Part shown: in pieces, positions 1 to 4,673 of the stretch
Position numbering within the stretch: the first letter of the stretch is position 1
How the letters are laid out: the number at the start of each line of letters is the position of its first letter
DNA from: a virus
IMG/VR virus record: IMGVR_UViG_3300036770_000744
Location: 1 to 37,961 of that record
Length of the DNA stretch: 37,961 nucleotides
Direction: 5' to 3' (one strand)
The notes under the pieces: model-generated
What the model was told of the DNA's origin: nothing
Database searches by the model: none
What the model saw: the letters and a program-made list of their open reading frames with translations, nothing else
Translations under genes and position numbers: made by a program

Positions 1-57
1 GTAGTTATGCCTAACCTTCGGCTCTGGCAATGGCACCTCTTTTGTTATCTCGTACAT
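1..57 (-). CDS. Partial gene running off the left edge, unknown phage protein (N-terminus only)
   Basis: Only the first 19 codons are present, reading MYEITKEVPLPEPKVRHNY, and the rest lies left of the window. The ATG at 57-55 has a very strong ribosome binding site (GGAGGAA, complement of 61-67) at good spacing, so it is a real start. The P-L-P-x-P-K pattern after a short start resembles the N-terminus of small phage/plasmid proteins that continue into a YPF..M.VGDSF-type DNA-binding-like domain, but that domain is not visible here and function is not assigned. It is transcribed away from the early genes, behind its own promoter (85-114), so a regulatory role is plausible. Confidence 0.6.
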   Translation of the reverse strand, partial: MYEITKEVPLPEPKVRHNY

Positions 58-84
58 CTATTCCTCCATACACGCTATAGACCA

Positions 85-114
85 ATCATATACGCAAACT
101 ATGCGTACATGCAA
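85..114 (-). promoter_or_regulatory. Putative sigma70 promoter with embedded operator for the leftward edge gene
   Basis: On the minus strand a -35 like TTGCAT (114-109) is followed after 18 bases by TATGAT (90-85), a near-consensus -10. The spacer carries a perfect inverted repeat, TACGCA (91-96) and TGCGTA (102-107), with a 5-base gap. That placement is typical of a repressor site. Promoter function is inferred from sequence only. Confidence 0.5.
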
Positions 115-457
115 AGTCATAGAAAACCGGATTTTTCTTTGGTGCGGGGACGGTAGAGGGGCACGCAAACAGAGAGGCCAAGTCCCATTTGATCGACCGA
201 CATTGCAGGCCTTATTCGATGCACTGCAAGCATGTTTTAGAGCATAGCTCTAGGTAGGCTTAAACGTGCGTGTAACGGGCTTTGCCCATTTAGCTAGTTA
301 CCCCATTGACCCATAACCCCGAAGCCCTAAAAAGGCTAACTGCCGGGCCGGTTGGTTACCCCTATAAGCACATAACCCTACTGATCCTTGGATACACGTA
401 TAGGCATATAAGAACCTGCCTATATAGGTCTTATATTATAAATGTATGCTTATAGTA

Positions 458-481
458 TACGTCTAACTATCGTTAGACGTA
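458..481. repeat. Perfect inverted repeat, candidate operator
   Basis: TACGTCTAAC (458-467) and GTTAGACGTA (472-481) are exact inverse complements separated by TATC. A 10-bp arm with a 4-base gap in a TATA-rich intergenic region fits a dimeric repressor site or a small hairpin. No poly-T follows, so a terminator is unlikely. Confidence 0.6.
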
Positions 482-529
482 AACCTATAGAAAAAAAATA
501 ACGTATAGCTATTGAACTATAGAGTAAAC

Positions 530-553
530 GTGCTACTCTTATATACGTAGCAC
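530..553. repeat. Inverted repeat flanking a TATATA box, candidate early operator/promoter
   Basis: GTGCTAC (530-536) and GTAGCAC (547-553) are perfect inverse complements around the AT-rich core TCTTATATAC. A TTGAAC (512-517) lies upstream, but the spacing to a good -10 is not ideal, so the exact promoter is unclear. The site lies 36 bases before the first rightward gene and just before the leader element TTTCCTAATC. Confidence 0.45.
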
Positions 554-588
554 TTAGTACTTTCCTAATCAATTTAAAGGGGTTCACC

Positions 589-738
589 ATGCTAGACATC
601 ATGTTAAAAATAGACTCAAACCCAAGCCATCTGTCGTATCGCATTCGCAGGCAGGGCTTTAAACGTGCCTATTGGCATTTAAGAGACCTAGGCGCCACAC
701 GGTATCAGGCGCTGCGTTCAATCTTTTTTGCACTCTAA
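589..738 (+). CDS. Small basic protein, first gene of the rightward early block
   Basis: This 49-residue ORF begins MLDIMLKIDSNPSHLSY and ends with a hydrophobic SIFFAL. It is rich in Arg and Tyr (R-I-R-R-Q-G-F-K-R around 18-26), which suggests nucleic-acid or membrane contact, but no family is recognised. The start is supported by AAAGGGG eight bases upstream. Its initiation region, AAGGGG-N5-CCATGCTAGACATC, is almost identical to that of the next gene, including the first four codons (MLDI), which suggests duplication of a start cassette. It ends 10 bases before the ArdC-like gene and is likely co-transcribed with it. Confidence 0.65.
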   Translation: MLDIMLKIDSNPSHLSYRIRRQGFKRAYWHLRDLGATRYQALRSIFFAL

Positions 739-748
739 GGGGAACACC

Positions 749-1639
749 ATGCTAGACATCGCACAGACAATTACAGACCGCATCATTTGTGAGCTAGAAA
801 AGGGTTCTACGCCTTGGATTAAACCGTGGAAAAACTTAAGGGGCACCCCGGGCCACGGTATGCCATATAACCCGGTATCAGGCACCCTATATCGGGGAAT
901 AAACCATTTTTGGCTTTCAATGGCTCAGGGTTCTTACACTAGCCCCTATTGGCTTACATTTAAGCAAGCGCAAGGCTTAGGGGCTAGCGTAAAAGCTGGC
1001 TCTAAAGGCTTGCCTGTAGTTTACTGGTCAATCAATAAAAAAGAATCGAAAGACGGTAAGGGGGAAACCGTGACCAATGCCTATGCTTTTATCAAGCACT
1101 ACTATGTTTTCAATGTCGAGCAAATCGATGACCTAGTTATCCCGGCCATGCCTGAGACACCTAAGGCCGATTTTGACGCTAACCCTAGAGTTATGGCCTT
1201 AGTCGATAAGCTAGGGCTAGAGAATGGGCTAACGCATGGCGGCGATAGTGCGTTTTATAGCCCGGGCCGTGACCAAATCAGTATGCCAGCTATGGCCGCT
1301 TTTAATGACGCTGATGGATACCATGCCACGCTATTGCATGAAAGCGTACATGCTACCGGGCACAAGTCTAGGTTAGACCGGGATTTTACTAAGGCTAAGC
1401 GCTTCGGGGATGAAGCATATGCTTTTGAAGAACTAGTGGCCGAACTTGGTGCCGCTATGCTCTGTGCCTACACTGGCGTTAATGGCCAAATGCAGTCTAA
1501 CCATGTCGCCTATATTGCCAATTGGCTTAAGGTTCTTAAGAATGATAAGAAAGCCATTCTTACAGCAGCCGCTAAAGCGCAACAAGCCTTAGACTATTTC
1601 ACAATGGCCAAGCAAGTAGAAGAAGAATTGGCCGCTTAG
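749..1639 (+). CDS. ardC: ArdC-like antirestriction protein (ssDNA-binding domain plus zinc metallopeptidase domain)
   Basis: The 296-residue product has the two-part layout of ArdC. Residues about 5-125 form the N-terminal ssDNA-binding domain with the hallmarks TPWIKPW (22-28), LYRGIN and YWLTFKQA, and G-L-P-V-V-Y-W. Residues about 150-290 form a zincin-like domain with HESVH (H197-H201) and a glutamate-rich helix AFEELVAELGA near 227 that would supply the third ligand. ArdC proteins protect incoming single-stranded plasmid or phage DNA from host restriction and are best known from conjugative plasmids. I start at ATG 749 (AAGGGG upstream); a TTG at 728 in the same frame lies inside the previous gene. 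Its position right after the control region fits expression immediately on entry. Confidence 0.9.
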   Translation: MLDIAQTITDRIICELEKGSTPWIKPWKNLRGTPGHGMPYNPVSGTLYRGINHFWLSMAQGSYTSPYWLTFKQAQGLGASVKAGSKGLPVVYWSINKKESKDGKGETVTNAYAFIKHYYVFNVEQIDDLVIPAMPETPKADFDANPRVMALVDKLGLENGLTHGGDSAFYSPGRDQISMPAMAAFNDADGYHATLLHESVHATGHKSRLDRDFTKAKRFGDEAYAFEELVAELGAAMLCAYTGVNGQMQSNHVAYIANWLKVLKNDKKAILTAAAKAQQALDYFTMAKQVEEELAA

Positions 1640-1646
1640 CCTTTAG

Positions 1647-1675
1647 CGTATAGCCCCTTATATGGGGGCTATGCG
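1647..1675 (+). terminator. Intercistronic hairpin after the ArdC-like gene
   Basis: CGTATAGCCCC (1647-1657) pairs with GGGGCTATGCG (1665-1675), 11 bp with one G-T wobble and a 7-base loop. It starts 7 bases after the stop codon. No T-tract follows, so it could be an RNA-stabilising or attenuating hairpin rather than a full terminator. Confidence 0.5.
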
Positions 1676-1725
1676 ATACGGGTTACCGTGTCATTTCCTA
1701 ATCTAACCTTTTAAGGGGCTTTACT

Positions 1726-1971
1726 ATGCTTACACTTCAAGACCGATTAGATCAGCTAATCAATGACGCTAGGCTTGAGTTTTTTAATAGCAGGGGTTCT
1801 CTAGTCACTGACGAAAACGTGCTAGGGGTTTTAATCTCTACGCATTTTCAATGGGACGGGCGAGCATGCTTTGAGACCATGCAAGTAGCGTTAGATGATT
1901 CTAATTTTCACCGGGTTAACCGAGCGTTAGGGGAAACTTGGCAAGCTATCGAAGGGGCTAACCATGCATAA
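1726..1971 (+). CDS. Small acidic hypothetical early protein
   Basis: The 81-residue product begins MLTLQDRLDQLINDARLEFF and is predicted mainly helical; no family is recognised. It is preceded by AAGGGG and by the leader element TTTCCTAATC (1694-1703) that also precedes the genes at 589 and 5414. Its last codons, for GANHA, contain the ribosome binding site and start codon of the next gene (AAGGGGCTAACCATGC), so translation of the two is directly coupled. Confidence 0.7.
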   Translation: MLTLQDRLDQLINDARLEFFNSRGSLVTDENVLGVLISTHFQWDGRACFETMQVALDDSNFHRVNRALGETWQAIEGANHA

Positions 1972-2152
1972 GATCAAAGCCTATAAAAACGGCCATGCTT
2001 CAATTGAAAGGCTTTTCCCTAGCGGCATGTATTTAGTTCAATGCTACAGGGGAAGCGAGCTAGCCGATAAAGTGCGTTGTGATACCTACAAGGTAGCATG
2101 CGAGTATTACAAGGCTTTTCAAGCTATAGCGAAAGGGGCTAACCATGCTTGA
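1964..2152 (+). CDS. Small hypothetical early protein
   Basis: The 62-residue product begins MHKIKAYKNGHASIERLF and has a C-terminal helix (YKVACEYYKAFQAIAK). It overlaps the upstream gene by 8 bases. Like that gene it ends in GANHA because the same AAAGGGGCTAACCATGC start cassette for the following gene is embedded in its 3' end. The fold (K-I-K-A-Y-K then F-P-S-G-M-Y-L-V) looks like a small beta-hairpin plus helix. Function is unknown. Confidence 0.65.
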   Translation: MHKIKAYKNGHASIERLFPSGMYLVQCYRGSELADKVRCDTYKVACEYYKAFQAIAKGANHA

Positions 2153-2237
2153 CGCTTTCAAGTTTATTCTCGGCGCTGTAGCCTTCTACGGTAGCCTTTG
2201 GCTTATCTTAGTGCTTGGCAGCATAGCCGGGTTTTAA
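2145..2237 (+). CDS. 30-residue single-pass membrane miniprotein
   Basis: ATG 2145 overlaps the stop of the previous gene by 8 bases and uses AAAGGGG inside it. The product begins MLDAFKFILGAVAFYG and is hydrophobic almost throughout, consistent with a single transmembrane helix at about residues 7-29. Very small inner-membrane proteins of this kind in early phage regions can affect superinfection or host membrane functions, but nothing here identifies a role. It is the last gene before the terminator at 2261. Confidence 0.55.
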   Translation: MLDAFKFILGAVAFYGSLWLILVLGSIAGF

Positions 2238-2260
2238 TGCCTACCCTTTAACCCTCTTAT

Positions 2261-2285
2261 AAGCCCCTTTAGGGGCTTTTCTTTT
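2261..2285 (+). terminator. Rho-independent terminator of the first early block
   Basis: AAGCCCC (2261-2267) pairs perfectly with GGGGCTT (2272-2278) across a TTTA loop, followed by TTCTTTT. It stands 23 bases after the miniprotein stop codon. A second, weaker hairpin, AAGCCCTT-AC-AAGGGCTT (2321-2338), follows without a clear T-tract. Confidence 0.85.
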
Positions 2286-2415
2286 ATGGTCTAGGGCTAG
2301 CCTATGCCCTAACCACTACAAAGCCCTTACAAGGGCTTATAAGGGGCTTTATGCCCTGCCCTATCCTATGCCCTGCCCTTAGTTGAGCAGGTGAACCCAA
2401 GTGGATCAGGTCAAT

Positions 2416-2535
2416 TGGATACGGCATAACAGACTGGATACGGAGTTTACCCATGCGCACGCCCGTGTGTGGGCTGGATACGGCACCATTGGTTCCATTG
2501 GCACCATTGGTTCCAGAGTTTCCCATTGGATACGG
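2416..2535 (+). repeat. Four TGGATACGG repeats (iteron-like)
   Basis: Exact 9-mers lie at 2416-2424, 2435-2443, 2475-2483 and 2527-2535, all in the same orientation; a degenerate copy TGGATCAGG lies at 2402-2410. Three of the four continue as TGGATACGGCA. The start-to-start distances (19, 40 and 52) are irregular, unlike classical iterons. An interrupted copy (TTGGATACACG) also lies near 389. Confidence 0.7.
2482..2515 (+). repeat. 18-bp tandem repeat between the TGGATACGG copies
   Basis: GGCACCATTGGTTCCA occurs at 2482-2497 and again at 2500-2515, an 18-base period. The first copy overlaps the end of the third TGGATACGG. Confidence 0.8.
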
Positions 2536-2624
2536 CACCAAAGAGGTCAACCCCTTTGCTGCCCCATGTCCCACTGGCCCCGGCCCTTAAAGGCCAAGGG
2601 GCCAAGTCCACCCTATAAGCCTAT

Positions 2625-2640
2625 AACTATAGCTATAGTT
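2625..2640. repeat. Perfect 16-bp palindrome
   Basis: AACTATAGCTATAGTT reads the same on both strands. Its core CTATAGCTA recurs in the 18-bp AT-rich repeats at 2738-2772, so both may bind the same protein. Confidence 0.7.
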
Positions 2641-2737
2641 CAACACAATCGTAGAATGTAGTTATAACGTAGAACTAAGGTAGACGTATAACCTCACGTA
2701 TATGTTTTTTTTTATTGTAGGTTTACTCTACGACTAC

Positions 2738-2790
2738 GTTCTTACTATAGCTACAGTTCTTACTATAGCTACGGTTCTTCTTATACTACC
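2738..2790 (+). repeat. AT-rich 18-bp direct repeats, candidate DNA-unwinding element
   Basis: GTTCTTACTATAGCTAC occurs at 2738-2754 and 2756-2772, and a degenerate third copy starts at 2774 (GGTTCTTCTTATACTACC). They are followed by TATATATATATAGG and end about 20 bases before the first DnaA box. This resembles the AT-rich direct repeats that melt next to DnaA boxes in bacterial and plasmid origins. Confidence 0.6.
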
Positions 2791-2811
2791 TATATATATA
2801 TAGGGGAGAAG

Positions 2812-2844
2812 TTATCCACAGAGTTATCCACAGAGTTATCCACA
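2812..2844 (+). repeat. Three perfect tandem DnaA boxes
   Basis: TTATCCACA, the consensus strong DnaA box, occurs at 2812-2820, 2824-2832 and 2836-2844 with an exact 12-base period, all in one orientation. The repeat unit is GAGTTATCCACA. Chance occurrence of three identical consensus boxes in 33 bases is very unlikely. Confidence 0.85.
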
Positions 2845-2856
2845 TGCAAAAAGATG

Positions 2857-2885
2857 TTGACAGAGCCTATACTGTGTACTAGTGT
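2857..2885 (+). promoter_or_regulatory. Putative promoter for the second early operon, next to the DnaA boxes
   Basis: A consensus -35 TTGACA (2857-2862) begins 12 bases after the last DnaA box. A 17-base spacer leads to TAGTGT (2880-2885), a weak -10. The DnaA boxes lie where an upstream regulator would bind. Positions 2886-3010 form the leader; an open frame from 2892 has no ribosome binding site and I do not call it. Confidence 0.45.
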
Positions 2886-3010
2886 AAGCATGAGTCCAGC
2901 CGGCGGTGACCTCTTAGACGAAACAACACCGGCAGCCGGGGTCAGGTTTCCTTGTATTGATCCTTTTCCTGATGACCCGGCACCCTTTAATCCTAATCGT
3001 GGAGGCTTAC

Positions 3011-3160
3011 ATGTACGAACTGTTAGACCAGATACGGCAGCTAGAGATAGAGCTTGCCCAAGCCCTTAATCGTGCTAAAGACAGCGTAGCCTTGCTTGAA
3101 GAAGCTGTGCAGAGGCTGAAGGACTACAGGCTAGACATTGAGGGGGAGGACAGGGAATGA
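3011..3160 (+). CDS. Small coiled-coil hypothetical protein
   Basis: The 49-residue product begins MYELLDQIRQLEIELAQALN and shows heptad-like leucine spacing across nearly its whole length, consistent with a short coiled coil. ATG 3011 has GGAGG six bases upstream; longer starts in this frame lack a ribosome binding site. Its stop overlaps the next start (ATGA). No family is recognised. Confidence 0.65.
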   Translation: MYELLDQIRQLEIELAQALNRAKDSVALLEEAVQRLKDYRLDIEGEDRE

Positions 3161-3372
3161 CCAAAGACGAAATAGGCGACATGATCGCAGCACTGCCTGA
3201 AGGCTTAGAGCCTGACGAGTTGATCTTCAGGCTAGTCAATTGGGCAGTAGACAGAGAGCGTGAGGCGTGTGCGATGGTGTGTGAAAACATAGCAGAGGAA
3301 TTTGCGTATGAACCGCACGACCCAGACCCAATGTATTGCGCCGAAGCAATCCGAAAAAGGGGTGAGAAATGA
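3157..3372 (+). CDS. Hypothetical phage accessory protein with EREACA motif
   Basis: The 71-residue product contains D-R-E-R-E-A-C-A-M-V-C-E (about 33-44) and ends with CAEAIRKRGEK. The pair 'REREACA..CE' and 'CA.AIR.RG' is a well-known signature of small uncharacterised phage proteins found in accessory operons. The three spaced cysteines (about 39, 43 and 61) could bind metal, but this is not shown. It overlaps both neighbours by 4 bases, so the genes are translationally coupled. Confidence 0.75.
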   Translation: MTKDEIGDMIAALPEGLEPDELIFRLVNWAVDREREACAMVCENIAEEFAYEPHDPDPMYCAEAIRKRGEK

Positions 3373-3581
3373 GTAAGGTAATCCAATTCAGCGGTATCAC
3401 TAGGCTGGATCTTGAGCCTGATGTCGTACTTGAAAACCTCAAGGGCAAACTGGAAGGCTTTGTTATCGTCGGTTATGGCATTGATGACTCTGAGTTTTTT
3501 GCCAGCACTTACGCCGATGGTGGTGTTGCACTGTGGTTGCTGGAGCGTCTCAAAAAGCAGCTATTGGAGGATCAAGAATGA
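3369..3581 (+). CDS. Hypothetical accessory protein
   Basis: The 70-residue product begins MSKVIQFSGITRLDLEPDVV. It reads as a small alpha/beta protein: V-L-E-N-L-K-G-K-L-E-G-F-V-I-V-G-Y followed by F-F-A-S-T-Y-A-D-G-G and a C-terminal helix W-L-L-E-R-L-K-K-Q-L. Similar short proteins occur in other phage accessory operons, without known function. It starts inside the previous gene (ATGA overlap) and ends four bases into the next. Confidence 0.65.
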   Translation: MSKVIQFSGITRLDLEPDVVLENLKGKLEGFVIVGYGIDDSEFFASTYADGGVALWLLERLKKQLLEDQE

Positions 3582-3757
3582 CCATCAAAGCAATGAAGCA
3601 AGCCGTTCATGTTGTCCCACTCAACGATCTGCGTGAACACATTGCCAGCTTAGATTGCTGGTGCAAACCAACCGAGGAGGACGAGTGGCCCGATGTCTTG
3701 GTGCATAACTCGATGGATCGCAGAGAAGAGTATGAGGCAGGGAGGGAGAAAAACTGA
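3578..3757 (+). CDS. Hypothetical accessory protein with CWC...VHN.MDRRE motif
   Basis: The 59-residue product has the pattern H-V-V-P-L-N-D-L-R-E-H...C-W-C-K-P-T...V-L-V-H-N-S-M-D-R-R-E. This is a recurrent signature of small uncharacterised phage/plasmid proteins; the cysteines and the acidic HN.MDRRE segment suggest a small metal-binding fold. I place the start at ATG 3578 (overlapping the preceding stop and preceded by TTGGAGG) rather than at upstream starts inside the neighbour. Its first residues, M-T-I-K-A-M-K-Q-A, mirror those of the next gene (M-S-I-E-A-M-K-Q-A). Confidence 0.7.
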   Translation: MTIKAMKQAVHVVPLNDLREHIASLDCWCKPTEEDEWPDVLVHNSMDRREEYEAGREKN

Positions 3758-4140
3758 TGAGCATCGAGGCAATGAAGCAAGCATTGCAGGCTTTAGAGTT
3801 TGCGGGTGATCTGATAGCCCCAATTACCGAAAATTGCCAATGCAAAATTTGTTTAGCGCATACCGCACTACGCCAAGCCATCGCAGAGGCAGAGAAGCAA
3901 GAGCCTGTGGCATTTGTATCGAAGTGCAACGATGGTGAGTGCTTAATCAGCCTAATAAATCCAGCGGCGGTTTTTTACACCGCACCTGTACACGCCAGCG
4001 ACATAAGCCAAGAACGTGTCGATGAAACAGCAAAAGATCGACATATATCTTATGTCTGCCCAAATTGTCATTGGTCACTTAATCGTCAGGAGCCTGATAC
4101 CGACATCTACGACGTTTGGAAGGAGAAGAACCGTGGCTGA
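3757..4140 (+). CDS. Hypothetical accessory protein of the AMKQALQALE / EPVA..YTAP type, with Cys pairs
   Basis: The 127-residue product joins modules seen in many phage accessory proteins: an N-terminal helix S-I-E-A-M-K-Q-A-L-Q-A-L-E, a helix ending in A-L-R-Q-A-I-A-E-A-E-K-Q, an E-P-V-A-F-V...F-Y-T-A-P-V beta unit (about 50-80) and a C-terminal part with C-P-N-C. Two cysteine groups, CQCKIC (28-33) and CPNC, could form a zinc site. It starts in a TGATG overlap with the previous stop. Such proteins are mosaic and poorly understood; no function is assigned. Confidence 0.7.
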   Translation: MSIEAMKQALQALEFAGDLIAPITENCQCKICLAHTALRQAIAEAEKQEPVAFVSKCNDGECLISLINPAAVFYTAPVHASDISQERVDETAKDRHISYVCPNCHWSLNRQEPDTDIYDVWKEKNRG

Positions 4141-4357
4141 TTTGTCAGATTACGATTGGTATGAGCCGTCTTACTCCGAGTCACATAAAGACATAAGAAG
4201 TTTTGAATGGACGTGTAAGGATGGAAGAAAGATACCTATTGGCAAAATGACAGATGACCATTTGCTGAACGCATACAAAAAGTGTGGTGACGAAGATTTG
4301 CTGAAAGAAATGGTTGTTAGGTTGTTTGAAGCCAAACTAAAGGAGAAGAACTCGTGA
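4133..4357 (+). CDS. Hypothetical accessory protein (GTG start)
   Basis: The 74-residue product carries F-E-W-T-C-K-D-G-R-K-I-P-I-G-K-M-T-D-D-H-L-L-N-A (about 23-46), matching the 'W.T.DGR.I.I..M...HL.N' pattern of widespread small phage proteins. The GTG at 4133 has AGGAGAAG upstream, inside the previous gene, and overlaps it by 8 bases; the longer frame from 4016 would overlap by 125 bases and is unlikely. The gene ends in a GTGA overlap with the next start. Function is unknown. Confidence 0.65.
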   Translation: MADLSDYDWYEPSYSESHKDIRSFEWTCKDGRKIPIGKMTDDHLLNAYKKCGDEDLLKEMVVRLFEAKLKEKNS

Positions 4358-4584
4358 ATTGGCTACTAGGCTTTGTCATGGGCGTGCTACTGGCCGCAGG
4401 GTATAACCGCATTACAGACATTCAAGAAGAAAAGCGAAGGCTGGAAGAGGCGCCTATAGCCTTTGGTGTGCCCGAGGTCTTAGAGAGCTACCGGGCAGGC
4501 AGAAAGGACGCACTTAAGACCAATCCCGTGAGCTTTGAATTGGAGCAGACATGTCTGGAAGTCTGGGCAAACAAACAACCGTAA
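4354..4584 (+). CDS. Small N-terminally anchored membrane protein (GTG start)
   Basis: The 76-residue product begins with a hydrophobic stretch, N-W-L-L-G-F-V-M-G-V-L-L-A-A-G-Y (2-17), consistent with a membrane anchor, followed by a charged soluble part with a helix DIQEEKRRLEEA. The GTG overlaps the preceding TGA and has AGGAGAAG upstream. The next small gene begins within its 3' end. No family is recognised. Confidence 0.6.
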   Translation: MNWLLGFVMGVLLAAGYNRITDIQEEKRRLEEAPIAFGVPEVLESYRAGRKDALKTNPVSFELEQTCLEVWANKQP

Positions 4585-4673
4585 GGTGGCGACTATGCAA
4601 GCGTTGCTGTCAACGATTCCACTGGAAACCAAAAACCAAGTATTGCGTCAAGTGCAGAAAGATCATTCTATGA
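4551..4673 (+). CDS. 40-residue zinc-ribbon-like miniprotein
   Basis: A short gene lies between the membrane protein and the glycosyltransferase. The product has C-K-R-C-C at about 16-20 and C-V-K-C at about 32-35, a CxxC...CxxC arrangement separated by a basic segment (Q-R-F-H-W-K-P-K-T-K-Y). This is the minimal pattern of a zinc ribbon, with strong positive charge suggesting nucleic-acid binding. TTGGAG stands 6 bases before ATG 4551, and its stop overlaps the next ATG (ATGA, 4670-4673), so it is embedded in a coupled operon. The cysteine spacing and start signals make it credible despite its size. Confidence 0.6.
   Translation: MSGSLGKQTTVRWRLCKRCCQRFHWKPKTKYCVKCRKIIL

Larger units (their letters stand above)
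58..588. promoter_or_regulatory. Non-coding divergent control region
   Basis: This stretch has no supported gene; the minus-strand frame at 450-644 has no ribosome binding site and overlaps a real gene. It holds the leftward promoter/operator (85-114), a small hairpin TAGAGC-ATA-GCTCTA (238-252), a repeated pair of GTTACCCC and CATAACCC blocks (297-319 and 355-378), and a TATA-rich segment (360-550) with the two inverted repeats listed separately. It separates a leftward gene from the rightward early block, so it is a natural place for early promoters and repressor binding. Confidence 0.5.
2290..2850. other. Non-coding, repeat-rich region resembling a DnaA-dependent replication origin
   Basis: No gene is supported here; the open frames at 2302-2574 (-) and 2401-2661 (+) follow the repeats and lack ribosome binding sites. 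From left to right it holds a 13-base direct repeat TATGCCCTGCCCT (2350-2362 and 2367-2379), four copies of TGGATACGG, an 18-bp tandem repeat, a 16-bp palindrome, a T-rich stretch (2706-2716), AT-rich 18-bp direct repeats and three DnaA boxes. This order (repeated protein-binding sites, AT-rich direct repeats, DnaA boxes) is that of many plasmid and bacterial origins. An origin role is inference: no Rep gene is identified, and the boxes could instead regulate the promoter just downstream. Confidence 0.55.

Noticed and set aside
450-644. Minus-strand 64-residue frame in the control region
   Set aside because: It covers the inverted repeats and the antisense of the gene at 589, with no initiation signal.
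2401-2661. 86-residue plus-strand frame in the origin-like region
   Set aside because: It starts without a ribosome binding site, and its sequence simply follows the DNA repeats (repeated G-T-I-G-S).
2812-2844. Regular short direct repeats that could suggest a CRISPR array
   Set aside because: The repeat unit is only 12 bases with no spacers, and it matches the DnaA box consensus. No cas genes are present.
2854-3069. 71-residue frame overlapping the promoter and the coiled-coil gene
   Set aside because: The TTG start lies before the -35 element, no ribosome binding site is seen at the inner ATG 2892, and the frame covers a gene with a good start at 3011.
4535-4669. N-terminal extension of the glycosyltransferase-like protein
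   Set aside because: The extension runs through the zinc-ribbon miniprotein in another frame, while ATG 4670 is in an ATGA overlap, as for the other genes in the operon.
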